From Ichthyophonus hoferi (Eukaryota > Opisthokonta > Ichthyosporea > Ichthyophonida > Ichthyophonidae): a DNA stretch of 28,972 bases. The DNA is taken from assembly GCA_002751075.1 (NCBI GenBank), contig NAOQ01000743.1, positions 1,208 to 30,179 of the forward strand. The letters run 5' to 3'. How positions within the stretch are numbered: position 1 is the first letter of the stretch; each line of letters begins with the position of its first letter. This document shows, in pieces, positions 10,834 through 20,720 of the stretch. The translations under genes and the position numbers were made by a program. The notes beneath the pieces are model-generated. The model was not told the DNA's origin, did not search any database, and saw only the letters and a list, made by a program, of their open reading frames with translations.

Positions 10834-13640
10834 CTCACATCAAAATCAATTTGTAAAATTGAGTGCATTCCGTACGGATGGCTTTTGTTATTTTCGAGTT
10901 AAAATAAGCCTAGGTGGTGGAGTCCCTCGTGCATTGGCAAATTGAAAACCGCTCACTACATTACTGAGAATCCTATGCGCTTATGTAAGCCGCTAGGTAT
11001 GCATGCTTTCTACCCGAGATACAGATGGGAAAGGAAGGGCACTATTAAAAGTCTCGTGACTCTTTTGTGTCAAGGACGGGTGTGGAATGTTTATGCTACC
11101 TGATAACATAGCATAAGCTCGCGACACTCTAATTAATGTGCTTAAAGAAACTAACGAATAGCTACAATCTTACCGCTTTTGGTATATTGTTGTTTTATAT
11201 ACCTTAGTATTATGTTATTGCGTGAGATCTACTCTAGAAACTGTTAGAACTCTAAAGAAATCTAAGTCGCATGTGCATTTTTCCTCAAATGGTTGCATTG
11301 GATGGCATTAAAATGGTTGGGATTCACAACCAAGACAAACCAGTCATAACAGCGCACATGTTTTACCATTTCCGATTTTAAACATTTTACAATCACAGAG
11401 CAACCGAGCATACATACATGTGGACGAGCTTTGCGTAGATTTGAATGCCGTGCTGTAAGTTACTGATTAGAAGGGACAAAGACTCAATGGCATGCATAGA
11501 TCGTGGAGTTGGGTATAGTTATAGGGTAGGCTATTGCCACTTCGTATTTTCATGGATCAAGGTAATGCAAATGCAATGAAAAGAAACAAAATCCGAATTA
11601 TTTATCATACAATTATAATTGTTCTCCCTAACTTGCAAGCGTGTAGATTTGTATATTATAAGTTTGGTTAAAACAGGTATGTAGCATGCAATGACGATTC
11701 TTGGTATGAAGATACACCACGTGATCAAATAACTGCCCGGTCTAAATCACGACGTTACGATTAGAGTTAAAAAATCAAGATTCCATCGGGAGTTGTTGAT
11801 TATAGCCAAAGTAAAGCAAAAGCTTATTGGTTTTTGCAATTTTCCTCTGTTTGTTTCTTCATGGAAAAAGAGCAGAAAGCGGCTCTGCAATAAATATTAG
11901 ATAATCTATCATATGCATACACGGGAATTTTCTGTAACCTTGGTGCCCCCATTCACATACTTTGAGCTTTTAAACCGAGCACCTAAACCTTATCGCTTGT
12001 TATTTACGTTACGTTGCTATGGATTGCCCGCCGACCTGCCATAATGACGTCATTCTTCCTTTTTTTCCCTGGACCATAGATAGATCAATTAGATTAATCA
12101 TTCAATCGGCGTGGTGTTTTGTTTTCATCTATTGACGTGTGTATCTTGCACGATAAATTATTCAGTTGAAGGATACATGAATTTGGTTATCAATTCAATT
12201 GCCATGTGGCTGGCAGTATATTGTAAATAGACTATCTTCCGATGGCATTCAGATTCTTTAGGTTGGTAAAACTCAAAACAGATTTAACATATGCTAAGTG
12301 ATAATTTCGTGATAGATTAACATGTAATGTATGTACTTGTACGTATTATTTCTCTAATGAAACTATAATATAAAGATAGGGACCACATAATAGTAGCCCA
12401 CTGTTTTCGTTCTAAATTCCAAGCAGATAGATCATATAGTGATAGATATACTACAAATCAGGCTAAATGAAACGAGTTATTAATAATTTTAATAATACAA
12501 CTAAGATATATATTGTGTACTACACCACAATCTATTATAGGCTGCCTCGGTCTAGTGTGGCTAAATATAGAATTGATCTAATTTAGTAGATATTTATTGA
12601 CTAATTCAAAACTAATTAACCGCTACATTGTAGTATAAAACTATTTTAATGTGCCTTGTGGTATAGAGAAAATTGATTATATAATTCCTTTAATTTAGTG
12701 TCAGTATTAAATTATGTGCAGTGGTTCTTTTGTGTAGGTAGCTATACTAAATATGGCTCTAAAATCGACTCGATATCATTTCTGCGGCCTGACTCGTCCT
12801 CCAGCTCATACCTGGTTACCTGATTATTATATTATCCCACTAATTAATTTAAGCAATTTAAATAAACAAATGCATTGCACACTAAATTATATATATATAA
12901 ATGCCATTCTACTCCAGCACGCCTACTCCTGTATGTGTATTTTTAGATACTTGCACAAATATTCAATTACCATTACCTAATAAGAAGGAAATAAAATATA
13001 CTTAATAATTTTTTACTTTTCCCTATTTTATATTCTGAACAAAAACAAAGTAACGTTCAATATAATATAGTACAGTGGTGTCCCTTATTTTCTCTTAAAT
13101 CCAACCAACTAGAATATAAAGCGTTTAAAGCTCGTGAATAGAAAAAAAATAACTCGATGTCTTTCGTGTTGTATTCCCATCAAACTTACGCACGCATGTA
13201 GATAGATTATCTATGTCATCGTTAGATGAATTTTTATCATTGATATCAGACTATGCTATAGTTCAAACGCCAGGACATTGGCACATCACAAATTGCAAAA
13301 TGCGATTGGTCCGATCTACGCAGGCCATCACTGCATAGCACATGGACCAATTCCAGGGGCTATTTATTTATCCTCACGTTTATTTATCGAGTTAATTAAT
13401 TATTTGGTTGGTTAACTATTTAGGTTTTAATAACTGTATATTTAATAATTAGAATCTGAAGATGATCTATTAAGCAAGAATGATAACCTTTTATACAATG
13501 GTCAATGGTAGACATAAAGTCTTGAGTTGTAAATTTAACTAGCGTGGTCATAACCTCGTCCCATTTAATTAGTCTGATAATAATATTTGTACACTTTATT
13601 ATCTTTTATGACACTGGTTTCCTAAGCTCTTATCAATAGA
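10834..13640. other. Long AT-rich intergenic stretch
   Basis: No convincing gene. CCAAT boxes and short open frames are present. The frame at 12753-12980 has no supported splice context. A short MEKEQKAALQ frame at 11861-11893 ends beside an AATAAA and could be a 3' exon end, but I cannot connect it to anything. Confidence 0.5.
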
Positions 13641-13649
13641 ATGTACAAT

Positions 13650-14435
13650 TTATGCTGAGACAAAGTAATATAAAATTTATGTGGATTGTAAGCTCTGGCA
13701 AGATTGTAGGCTCTGGCATGTGGCGACTGAGACGATATGTGGGTTTGGGTGCTGCCCAGCTGCTTTGTACATCATTATACACTGAAATAGAACTTGGCAT
13801 GAGAACTCTATATGCACAAGTAATCACTTGGACTGATAATAAGAATTAAAATTTGTTGGGAATAATAAGTGGAGACGGCAATCCCGTGACCTATATTTGT
13901 TTAGAAGGAGATAATACCGAATTAAGAACATTTTAGCGTGTCCCTTTGCATGAACGGAGTAAAGATATGCTAAGACATGTATTTTAAAAAACAAGTTTGT
14001 ACAACTTATTTTAACCAGGAAATAAGGAATGTGTTATCAGGGTGTCTAAACCATGTGTTATCAGCGTATCTAAACAATGTGTTATCGGAATGTTTAGGCA
14101 AGCAGTGAGTTATCGGGCCCCAAAACATGATCTGAGGTGATTGCAGGATTTCTACCATTGGCTGGTTCAATTTTGATAGATGAACCTTGATTGTCACTTA
14201 ATACCAAAAGATTGATTATACCATTTTCCCGAGTTGCATATGTAGTAATAATTGCTAACAATATTAAATATATTAAATGTTTGTGCTATATAAAGAAATA
14301 CCCAAATTAATTAAATATTCCTGTTTTAACATGGTTATTGTACGCTGAAGTAGAGCTTTTTATGGGAGCTCTATATGCACAAGTAATGATTTGGGTTGAT
14401 AATAACAATTATAATTATATCTCATCGGGTATTAA
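13650..14435 (-). mobile_element. LTR-like repeat family R1, copy a
   Basis: First of several related blocks. It holds a CTCTGGCATGTGGCGACTG segment (13713-13731), an LTR-like part (about 14140-14331) ending in CCTGTTTTAACA, and duplicated stretches at 13770-13845 and 14338-14410 that are alike (both contain CTATATGCACAAGTAAT). On the minus strand the LTR-like part starts TGTTAAAACAGG. Broken and old; internal order differs from the other copies. Confidence 0.5.
14029..14100. repeat. 24-base tandem repeat, three units
   Basis: Three units of ATGTGTTATC... (14029-14052, 14053-14076, 14077-14100) with few differences. Read on the minus strand they give an 8-residue repeat, DNT(L/W/F)FRxx. Confidence 0.8.
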
Positions 14436-14739
14436 CATTGAGACTTTTTGGCCATACTACAATAATTCTTATTATTGTAGCGTCATATGGAGCACCATTA
14501 ATATTATTATCAGTCTAATTATCAAATTGCACATGTAGGGCTTCCATAACAAGTTTTTCTTCAGTATATGTATCTGTTTTCCTCATATGATTCCCTGGTG
14601 TTGAGGATTGCAAACACTATATATTGACTGTGGAAGAAGACTTGACTTTCACACCTTTGTATAAAATTTTGTACTATCACGTAAGTGATTTGTGAGTGGC
14701 AATGGAGCAGTGCACTTCCTCCTTTATTTTGCTTATATT

Positions 14740-15035
14740 GAGCATTTTGTCCTTAGAAATATTCCAAGTGATTCTAGCCTCAAAGCTGCAACCACCAGAT
14801 CTTCTATATCAGTAGACTCTCCTACTTAGTCTACACATTCAGTGACTATATTTAACATACAATAGTTAACAAATCCTAATCCATCAACTATAAAACATTC
14901 ATTTTGTGTGTAAGTCCTGACTATAGTTGTTCCTCCCTCTAAGCATTCATCATCTGAATGGTCAACTGATATGTCCTCTTTCTCCCTCTAAGCATTCATC
15001 ATCTGAACGGTCAACTGATATGTCCTCTTTTTCTT
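14740..15035 (-). pseudogene. Coding-like acidic stretch with a tandem duplication
   Basis: On the minus strand an acidic segment (DISVDHSDDECLEG) runs on as coding-like sequence ending LVVAALRLESLGIF, with one stop between. A 49-base tandem duplication (14933-14981 and 14982-15030) repeats the acidic segment and, being no multiple of three, shifts the frame. No family recognised. It could be a decayed host exon or a transposon remnant. Confidence 0.3.
14933..15030. repeat. 49-base tandem duplication
   Basis: Two adjacent copies of CTCCCTCTAAGCATTC... differing at about two positions, so the duplication is recent compared with surrounding repeats. Confidence 0.9.
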
Positions 15036-15448
15036 CCTCCAGCTATGGAAGTTTTATTCTAGAATTTGGTTAATATCACAAATGCACAGTTATGCCTTGT
15101 GTGAGTTTGTACAGTTCTCTAGTATGCTTGGATATAAATTTAATATTACCGCTAATTTCTCAATTAACTGCATTAACTACTCATATGTATCACCCATGTA
15201 GATTGAGCTAATATTCAAATTCAACTATTTATATTAATTAGGAACCAATTTTTAAAATCATGAAATCCATACCAACCATTTTTTAGTATGAGTTTATATA
15301 TGAAATTTGCTGTAAACGAGGTTAACCAATAAGATTGCATAATACCATAATTAATTCTAACACTCACTAGAATAATTTATTTGGTATTTAATAAGTTTTT
15401 TTTATTCAATCGCTAGTGAAAATATGCTATAGCTAAACTAAGGAGTCT

Positions 15449-16042
15449 TTATACCGCTTCTGAGGTAAAGCTAATTATGTTGTCATATAATTTAGTATCA
15501 GCATAGTTTAAGTTTGCATTATACCTGAACTTTGTACAGAACATGAATGGGTTAGAAAAGTCTAGCAGTGTGTTACTTATTTTTAGATATTTTGTACCAT
15601 AGTCACTATTAGTGATTTGTCTGACGTTTATCTGAAATATTTCTTTAGAACAATAATGGATATTAGGAAACCAATCTAAATTTAACTGGTGCTTTATGTG
15701 GAAAGCAGGTTTCATACTGTTGCAAGAAAACCCCAACCCCAAGTAAAACCACATAATGAGAGGTGTTAATTTCATAAAGGACATACCCTAGCTAAATCTT
15801 CCCCAATCAACGTTTGTACAAGCTTCGAGACCAATACACGACGTTAGAATCGTAATGGGAAACTGCCAGTCAGCCTGGTCTGTATCAAGGACTGAAAAAT
15901 ATAAACACTAAATAAATATCATGTGAACACAATAAATTATTACCTCTATTATTAAGATATGATTAGAAACCAATTGGCAAGTTCTTTAGAAAGCAACTTA
16001 CGTACCAAGCACAAGCTTTTACTGCCTTCATTATGCCAAGTC
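15449..16042 (-). pseudogene. Candidate spliced gene or remnant, possibly secreted
   Basis: Exon 16002-16042 ends at a perfect GTAAGT donor. A 110-base intron leads to a TTTTTCAG acceptor and an exon starting at 15891. The phases agree and give a Cys- and Trp-containing peptide with CLVLLDTDQADWQFP and CIGLEACTNVDWGRFS, ending in TAG at 15788-15790. The same frame reopens at once and runs to 15449: MSFMKLTPLIMWFYLG (hydrophobic, signal-like), then a 90-residue stretch with three Cys. This is either a pseudogene broken by one stop or two unrelated frames. An open exon-like block at 16137-16223 with its own GTAAGT donor lies upstream, but its phase does not fit. No family recognised. Confidence 0.3.
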
Positions 16043-16435
16043 CTTAAGAATACAAAAGAAGGTTAGTTGAAGTTACTTTACGGTCTGGCTCTAATGAATC
16101 AAGCTTTACAGTTTTCATTCCGCATATTTTACTTACTTTCAGATGATATTCAAATCGAAATCGACTTGATAGCTTCAACCAATACATTTGAACTGAAGCT
16201 CCGAGAACTCTTGCTCTTTCAACCTAAATTAAGTAATACACAAATAAATTATGTATTATGACCAGCCAGTAAGTCTCAATTGCTCAGATGACTGTTTACA
16301 ATTCTAGCCAATCAGACCAGCTTATTTTATTGAACGCATTTTTGAAGCAATTAACACATTGGTTATCCTCGGATGTATGAAATATAGGAATAGCAAGTGG
16401 AGGAAGCTTATAATATTAATATAGTCGCAGGATTT

Positions 16436-17095
16436 TGCCATTGGCTGGTTCAGTTGTGATAGAAGATCATCTTGGATTGCCATTTAACACCAATAGGTTA
16501 CCTAACTCTTTTTCCAGATTAATAGTATTTGTTAATAATAATTATGACGATATAAAATATCCAATTTAATTAAATACTTTTTTTTTAATGCTCCCTCTTG
16601 GCCTAGGTAGATTATTTCACCTAGAGCACAAAAACATGAAAAATAAATATAAAACAACCTTACCGTAGTGACTACTTAACTGTAGGCTTGTGGCTCACTA
16701 AAGGAACAAGGTAATTCCCAATGGAATCTAGAAGTGACTAGGGTATGGCACCCAATGTTAAAAAAAAAAATCAAAAGCCAGCAAGCCAAGAAGCATGCTT
16801 AAGGCTTCTGCTCACTTTGATTCTGGCTCTGGCTCTAGCTCTGGTTCTGGCTCTCAGTGCCTGGTATAGTGTGTGGATGTTACCAAGTTGTTTTTTACAT
16901 TTCCTTTGTGTTACTTTGAGGCTAGAAATGTGTATAGTTCAAATGCAGATTTGAAGACAGTGTGTAGATATAATAAGATAGATTTTCTACACATATAGGT
17001 CAGTGGATTAATGCAGGGTTGAGGTGAAGTGTTTCTGGCATTTGTAGATTGTTAATTTAATAGAATTACCAGGTTTTGTGCTCATGATGAACTAA
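16436..17095 (-). mobile_element. LTR-like repeat family R1, copy b
   Basis: Contains the CCATTGGCTGGTTCAG block (about 16438), an AT-rich LTR-like part to about 16595, a TTGGCCTAGG block, a GTAGTGACTACTTAACTGTA block, a GGCTCT array (16821-16854) and a TTTCTGGCATTTG block near 17030. The same order occurs in copy c. The open frame at 16745-16954 lies in this repeat and is not a gene. Confidence 0.6.
16821..16854. repeat. GGCTCT hexanucleotide array
   Basis: Short array of GGCTCT/AGCTCT/GGTTCT units inside R1 copy b. Equivalent arrays lie at 17644-17693 and 24195-24229, so it belongs to the element. Confidence 0.8.
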
Positions 17096-17149
17096 CTAAT
17101 CTTTCTCTGCTAACAAATTGAGAAAAATAACCCCAAAACATATAGCTGT

Positions 17150-18060
17150 GAGACCACTGCCATTGGCTAATTCAGTTTTGATAGATTGTCCAAAGTACTA
17201 AAAACGAAAGAGAGATGACCAAATTGTTTGTTAAATAAATGTTCCTGCTTGCTCTGGCTCACAATCTGGTTTCAATGGATTTTTGGTTCTAACTATAGTT
17301 TTAATAGATTGCACCAATTATTTTTCCACATATGTAATAATAATTACTAATATATAATAATATTAAATAATAATAGCAATATATAAAAATACCCAAATTA
17401 ATTAAATAGTCCTGTTTTAACACCCCCCACCTTAACCTAGGCAAATTATTTCACCCAGGGCATAAAAATATGAAAAGAATCTCAGCATGATGATCACTTA
17501 ACTATAGACTTGTGGTCCACTAAAAGAACTAGGTAATTAATTCCCAATGACATTTAGGTGACTGTTACATGCCATCTAATGTAAAAAAAAAAAAAAGTAA
17601 AAAAAGGAAGACAGTTGACCAAAGTGTATGCTAAATGTTTCTGCTCCCTCTGGCTCTGGCTGTGGCTCTGACTGTGGCTCTGGCTCTGGCTCTATTGTAA
17701 ACTCTAGCATCTGGCGACTGGTGACTGAGATGGTATGTGGGTGTGGACCAGTTGTTTTTTACATTGCCTTGGTGTCATGAGAACAGTGTAGATCTACTAG
17801 GATTGCTTCTCAACAAGTACAGGTCAGTGAAGGAATGCAAGGCTGAGGTGAAGTATTTTTGGCATTGGGGGATTGTTGACTAATAGACTTGCCAGGTTTT
17901 ATGACCATGATAAACTAATTAAATTTCTTTACTATTATGTTGGAAATAATAAGTGAAACAGGAGCGTTTCCATAATCTATATTCATTTATATATAATGAC
18001 ACCAAATTAAGGGAGGTTTTAACGTCTCTTTACCTAAATGGAGTACAGATATGACGACAT
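17150..18060 (-). mobile_element. LTR-like repeat family R1, copy c
   Basis: The fullest copy. LTR-like part about 17150-17422, starting TGTTAAAACAGG on the minus strand just after a G-rich polypurine tract, as expected at a 3' LTR. Going right: a CTTAACCTAGG block, a GGCTCT array (17644-17693), a CTGGCGACTG block, a TTTTTGGCATTGGGG block and a GTTGGAAATAATAAGTG block shared with copy a. No domain recognised, so the superfamily is uncertain. Broken. Confidence 0.6.
17644..17693. repeat. GGCTCT hexanucleotide array
   Basis: Longest of the three arrays, with TGGCTCTGGCTGTGGCTC variants, inside R1 copy c. Confidence 0.8.
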
Positions 18061-18069
18061 TTATTATTA

Positions 18070-18252
18070 TTACTAAATATTGTAATTTGAATTCAGTGTA
18101 GAAGTATCTTTAGCTGGGCTAGCAGTAGACACAATACATAGTGCTGATTCTATCACTAATCGTTTGTTGCAGTTGTATTCAGCTATTACGGAAGGAAGGG
18201 TTCCTACTTTAGTTCATTTAGGCACAATAGTGCTTATAGCACACTGTATTTA
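18070..18252 (+). other. Short coding-like open frame
   Basis: A 55-codon stop-free frame begins near FEFSVEVSLAGLAVD and ends AHCI before TAA, with an acceptor-like TTCAG near its start. Its composition looks coding, but there is no start, donor or recognised family. It sits between R1 copy c and the second copia-related fossil and may belong to neither. Confidence 0.2.
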
Positions 18253-19324
18253 ATTAATAGTGAACCAAGCATTTCACGATCCGCTTGTTATTAGAACTTC
18301 AGCCGAACTACGTGTTTATTCGGAGTTACCAGTCTTGCAACATTCTTCCATTAACTAAAACGTCAGAGTCAAAAAGAAAAAAGAAAAAAGAAAAAAAGAA
18401 AAAAAAGGAAGGACTGTTAACTCAGCAATGCGGCCATGCTGGTTTTTCCTGGATGTTTGGGGGCTCTGGTAGTGGAAAGTGAAATATTGTGAGCTCGGGA
18501 CTTGGGCGGCACAGGCGTCTGTTGTTTTGTATTCATCTCTATGCTAGACGTGTCTAGTAATGGTTGACCCAGGTAGTCAATGGAGAGTTGTGTTTTCGTG
18601 ATTTCTGTAATCCCTGCTGTGCTAAAGTTTTACCTAGTTGTACAGCCAATGAGCTGAAGGCCTGGGCAGCTAGTAGGTTTTTTTTAGAGGACGTCCAAAA
18701 AATTAAGGTGTGCAAAGGGATTGACAAGAGGTAGTGCCTTTGTTCTCAAATCCGTTGTTCCCACAGATAGGAAGGATAAAGTGAGAGGTTTACTGTACTG
18801 TAAGCGCGAGATGCTGGCTTCCTGTAGGGCCGAAGTCTCGTCGTCCTGTGGAACAGTGGAAGATTGGATGTAATATATTGTATTGAGTTCTATCAGATAG
18901 TTGTCGTCAGGTGAAGGGCAAGCTAACGCTGTCGTCAGCTGCTCTTGAACCTCTCTCTATAAACATAATGTAGAAAACATAAAGCACATAAATCAAATGG
19001 TAAATGGTGATGACTGAGAACAGTCAATTGTGACAACTGAAAACCAGCCAATTTTGAAGACTAAAACCAGTTATTTTTTAATTAGTTGTTGTTCCTTTTA
19101 TACGTCCCAACTTTGCTTAATTAAGGTGATACAAACAATAGCCTAAATGGGACCAATCATAAAAACGTCTTATTGGTTAATACAGTTTATGATCACTGAG
19201 CCCACTAGGATTGGTTAATCTTATCTTAGGAGTTTATGCAATTATGTCCTTATTTGGATGGCTCGGTCTTGTATCAGAAAGGAATTAGTTGTAACAAACG
19301 ACATTGAACGTTTTGGTTCCAACA
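18252..19324 (-). mobile_element. Copia-related fossil, second copy, internally reduced
   Basis: Both ends match the LTR of the element at 2487-5786: 18252-18360 (CATTTCACGATCCGCTTGTT block) on the left and about 19156-19324 on the right, the latter next to the same primer-binding-site-like TGGTCCCATTT at 19145-19155. The internal part is only about 0.8 kb and resembles the other copy near 18890-18970 against 5036-5110. Broken; no polymerase domain seen. Confidence 0.6.
18370..18415. repeat. A-rich AAAAAG tract
   Basis: Runs of A broken by single G bases, inside the second copia-related fossil. Confidence 0.8.
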
Positions 19325-19587
19325 TTTTGTATGGGTGGCGGTGCAACGTACTGCACAGGCGGTGGAGCGGAGAAAAGTAGCACAATAGAAGCGTGCTAAA
19401 CCCATAACCTTATAGCAATATGCGGTAGTTGTATAAGAGGACCACATATATTATATATATATTACGTGTGATATTGTTCAACAAATAGCAAATGAATGTA
19501 AAGCTTTCATGAGTCACGAGGGTATTTATATTTTGCCCATATTGATGATCACAATAATTAGGTAAATTGATTTGTCAGTACTAGCAC

Positions 19588-20200
19588 TTGAAAATAAGCG
19601 CCAGTGTTCTGAGAATCTTCCTTTTACCAATAACACTGAAAATTGCTCGTCACTTCAAGTGCAACATTAATCATTACATCCCAAATTTAGCACCTTTCAC
19701 TGATCGTACACGCTGTGCTATTAGCACTGTCGCGCCCAAACGCATTAAGGCAGGAATATTTCCCAAGTTCATAGCTGAACACAGCCCCAATAAGCAATTA
19801 GAGTTAGAGTCAGCATACGCCTGCTATTACATTGCCTTCTATTGAAAGCAGATCAGTGCTAAATATTATTTCTACTGCTAGCCCAGCCGAAGATACCTCT
19901 ACACAGAACCAAATTGAAGTACGCAAACCTAAGACTCAAGTATCAATTACAGATTACTACAGGGTTACAAACCCAAACTACTATAGGGATTATACACGTA
20001 TACAGGCATGCGCGCGTATGCCCGGGTGTGCTGGGGCGTTTGTTGGTTTCCGCTCCCCTTTATCTTTTTCCGACCTTAGTTTATCGTGGGTTGAGGTGTA
20101 TATAGGAATACTAGCAGCACTAGTACTAGATAATATCTGTACTCCATGTATACAAAGGAACACGTTAAAGCGCCCCTTAATTCGGTATTATTTTTTTTGA
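19588..20200 (+). other. Coding-like stretch with a PIP (PCNA-binding) motif
   Basis: Two overlapping open frames (19588-19845 and 19832-20200) read as coding-like for much of their length but differ by a frame shift, and neither has a convincing ATG. The second holds KTQVSITDYYR (about 19930-19960), which fits the PIP box QxxIxxYY and includes the TD pair that marks PIP degrons recognised by CRL4-Cdt2 in p21 and Cdt1. The usual basic residue at +4 is absent; an Arg is at +1. The region could be a broken replication-linked gene, spliced exons I have misread, or a chance match. The end of the second frame runs into a GC-rich repeat at 20001-20035. Confidence 0.3.
20001..20035 (+). repeat. GC-rich dispersed repeat with CCCGGG, copy 1
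   Basis: ACAGGCATGCG...CCCGGGTGTGC. A diverged copy lies in inverted orientation at 23379-23422. The GC content stands out in this AT-rich window. Confidence 0.5.
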
Positions 20201-20482
20201 ACGAATGTAAGTCACGGGAACGCTCGTGCTTATATTTACTATTTCCAATATTCTAACAGAAGTTGAAATATATAATCCAGATTAACCTACCCTTTACCGC
20301 TTATTGTTAAAAAAAATGAAAAAAATGAAGATCTTTTCTTTTTTTAGTAATAAACCCGAATGGTGCTGACTGAAAACCATTTTGTATATAGAAAAATGAT
20401 AAAATAAGAGCTACTTCAGCGATTGCTTGAAGAGGATCGCGTTAAGTACTGTGACAACGGAAATAAGGGGTAGTTCGAACTT
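20201..20482. other. Spacer, nothing recognised
   Basis: AT-rich with runs of T and A. No gene seen. Confidence 0.4.
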
Positions 20483-20671
20483 TTAAGAGCCAGAGATTTC
20501 TGTTTGGCTAAGAAGCTTTTGAGATCTAGAAAATTGCAAACGAGTGAGGTTCGAGATGTCACTGATGACTATGCCATCAGCTGAGTCTTTGGACCATTTT
20601 TCCATACGAGACCCCTTTCGTGTGGTCTTGTTTATGTTTTTGGTCAATTCCAAATATGGGAATTTTCCCAT
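20483..20671 (-). CDS. Small open frame, unassigned
   Basis: 62 codons from ATG to stop on the minus strand, starting MGKFPYLELTKNINK. It is polar and basic, with no domain or membrane segment. It begins 50 bases downstream of the broken sulfatase gene on the same strand, in a different frame. Probably chance, though it could be the remains of a small neighbour gene. Confidence 0.2.
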   Translation of the reverse strand: MGKFPYLELTKNINKTTRKGSRMEKWSKDSADGIVISDISNLTRLQFSRSQKLLSQTEISGS

Positions 20672-20720
20672 AGTTTTCTAAATATAATACTTAAAAGAAA
20701 TACTTAAAAAGAACTAGGCA

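Noticed and set aside
12753-12980. 75-codon plus-strand frame starting MALKSTRYHF
   Set aside because: Low-complexity Tyr/Ile-rich end, no splice partner and no recognised domain.
16745-16954. Leu/Ala-rich frame that looks like a membrane segment
   Set aside because: It is the GGCTCT array of R1 copy b read in one frame.
19325-19400. GC-rich Gly-rich (plus) or Pro-rich (minus) short frame beside the second copia-related fossil
   Set aside because: Too short, open on both strands, and no splice or family support.
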